DNA from: Methylomonas sp.
GTDB lineage: Bacteria > Pseudomonadota > Gammaproteobacteria > Methylococcales > Methylomonadaceae
Assembly (NCBI GenBank): GCA_028688235.1
Contig: JAQTYP010000275.1
Coordinates: 1 to 5,220 of the forward strand
Length of the DNA stretch: 5,220 bases
Direction of reading: 5' to 3'
Below the pieces are notes generated by a model that made no database searches, was not told the DNA's origin, and saw nothing but the letters and a program-made list of their open reading frames with translations. The position numbers and the translations under genes are program-made. How positions within the stretch are numbered: the stretch's first letter is position 1; every line of letters starts with the position of its first letter. Positions 4,237-5,220 of this stretch are shown here, piece after piece.

Positions 4237-5220
4237 TTATTTCACCTGACGATTGATTTGGGGTTGATAGGAAAATTGGAGTTGCAGATTGTTACCGACC
4301 GATAGCCGATTGGGCGATTCGTATTCTTGCTGTCTGTAGGAATAAGAGAGTTCCAGATTGATCTCAGGCGTCCAGCGCCAGCGGATGTTCGGTGTAACGT
4401 TGATGTAAGTCCTGTTATTGCTGAAGCTGGTGGTGGTGGTGCCGTTGTCAATAGTCGAAAGTTGTTCCGACAGCAAATAATTGGCGTTGATGCCGGCAGT
4501 CAGGCGTTCATCGAGGTTGTATCTGGCACCGACCGAAAAAGTGGTGGTGTTTCGTTGGCCGCCGGTGCTGGCGGGCGTCAACTGTTGTCCGGCATTGACA
4601 TCAACGCTGCCCCAGTCGAATTTTCTAGTTAAATTTCCAGAGTACACTTGGCCGCTGGTATCGAAAGACTGGTCGGTTCGAGTCGTACCCAGGAACTCAA
4701 TCGTTTGGGTATTGCTGATCTTGGTCGTCGTATCCCGAATACCGGCCGAGAACGAAAAACGCGTCAATTCGTCGTAAGCGTATTGAAAGCCGGCTTGATA
4801 GGTAAAAGTCGATGCGCTTTGGCTAAAACTCGATGTGGTTGGAAGCAAATACGGTCCAAATCGGGTCAGACTGTCTGGGTAGTCGCCCGATGTGCTAAAT
4901 TCGGAGTAGGCTCCCGTCAGATTGATCGAAAACTGTTCCGTCAAGACATGAGTCAACGTGCCATTGTATTGCTGGTTGTCGTAATCGGAATAAAACCGGC
5001 TCGCAATCAAGTTAGGGTCTTTTTGGTAAGCGACATCGGAATAGTTATAGCCCAGTTGAAGGGCATTTCTTTCCGTCAGGTTATAGGTGACGTTGGGGGA
5101 GATGGATCGCGTCGTACGCGGAATCTGGATCTGTAAATTCCCATTGCCATCGATATCCAATTGGGTGTTGATCGATGATTGTTCGGCATAGCGGGCGGAT
5201 AACTGGGTTTGAAAGCGTTC
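4237..5220 (-). CDS. Exopolysaccharide-associated outer-membrane beta-barrel protein, C-terminal 327 residues (cut by window edge)
   Basis: The frame is open to position 5220, so the true start and signal peptide lie outside; a TTG at 5160 that could be taken as a start is internal. The protein is a string of alternating hydrophobic/polar beta strands with tight turns, rich in Tyr, Thr, Asn, Ser and Gln. Stretches such as ISPNVTYNLTERNALQLGY, NLTGAYSEF, FSVGARYNLDERLTAGINANY and INLELSYSYRQQEY have the TER/DER turn plus strand rhythm of transmembrane barrels. This matches putative barrel porins of the BBP2_2 type (PF10082) and outer-membrane proteins found beside Wzz genes in EPS and PEP-CTERM/exosortase loci; which subfamily cannot be settled without a search. 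The last strand ends LQLQFSYQPQINRQVK. Its likely role is the outer-membrane exit or surface anchoring of the polymer handled by the downstream co-polymerase, which starts 1 bp after its stop. Confidence 0.75.
   Translation of the reverse strand, partial: ERFQTQLSARYAEQSSINTQLDIDGNGNLQIQIPRTTRSISPNVTYNLTERNALQLGYNYSDVAYQKDPNLIASRFYSDYDNQQYNGTLTHVLTEQFSINLTGAYSEFSTSGDYPDSLTRFGPYLLPTTSSFSQSASTFTYQAGFQYAYDELTRFSFSAGIRDTTTKISNTQTIEFLGTTRTDQSFDTSGQVYSGNLTRKFDWGSVDVNAGQQLTPASTGGQRNTTTFSVGARYNLDERLTAGINANYLLSEQLSTIDNGTTTTSFSNNRTYINVTPNIRWRWTPEINLELSYSYRQQEYESPNRLSVGNNLQLQFSYQPQINRQVK
4242..4247 (-). promoter_or_regulatory. Ribosome binding site of the co-polymerase gene, inside the barrel gene's last codons
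   Basis: AGGTGA on the minus strand lies 6 nt before the GTG start at 4235 and overlaps the final codons of the beta-barrel gene (CAG GTG AAA TAA). It supports the unusual GTG start and means that ribosomes ending the barrel gene sit directly over the next initiation site. Confidence 0.65.

Noticed and set aside
4648..5136. Long plus-strand frame of 162 codons
   Set aside because: It is antisense to the beta-barrel gene, whose strand-turn pattern is clear, and has no start context.

Overview
The window joins two chromosomal gene sets, both read on the minus strand, separated by about 1.1 kb of repeat-rich, largely non-coding DNA. The organism looks like a Gram-negative proteobacterium: there is an outer-membrane beta-barrel protein and a proteobacterial-type exopolysaccharide (EPS) export module. 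The EPS gene set and the interspersed palindromes recall gammaproteobacterial methanotrophs/methylotrophs. That placement is an inference from gene content, not from a marker gene.

Left part (1-543): the end of a probable type III CRISPR accessory operon. A complete 106-residue DUF1874 protein (Crn2/AcrIII-1 ring-nuclease family) is followed after 21 bp by the first 67 codons of a CARF-type protein of the Csm6/NE0113 family, which runs off the left edge. The two fit a cyclic-oligoadenylate pair: a CARF protein that senses the messenger and a ring nuclease that removes it. Cas10 and the other cas genes, and any repeat array, would have to lie outside the window.

Middle part (544-1693): no convincing intact gene. 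It holds two small palindromes upstream of the ring nuclease gene, a compound inverted-repeat element of about 240 bp (834-1071), a 96-codon plus-strand fragment resembling the N-terminus of a membrane sensor protein, and a second, unrelated palindromic repeat (1626-1671).

Right part (1694-5220): the 3' end of an EPS export operon read leftwards. The order is an outer-membrane beta-barrel protein (5' end outside the window), a 581-residue Wzz/GumC-type polysaccharide co-polymerase, and a CpsD/CapB-type tyrosine-kinase-like protein. The genes are 1 and 16 bp apart. Together they would control chain length and envelope passage of an exopolysaccharide. The kinase-like protein has lost the P-loop lysine and two residues of the Walker A' motif, so it is probably a pseudokinase.

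The two observations most worth following are the unfused Crn2 + Csm6-family pair and the degenerate BY-kinase.
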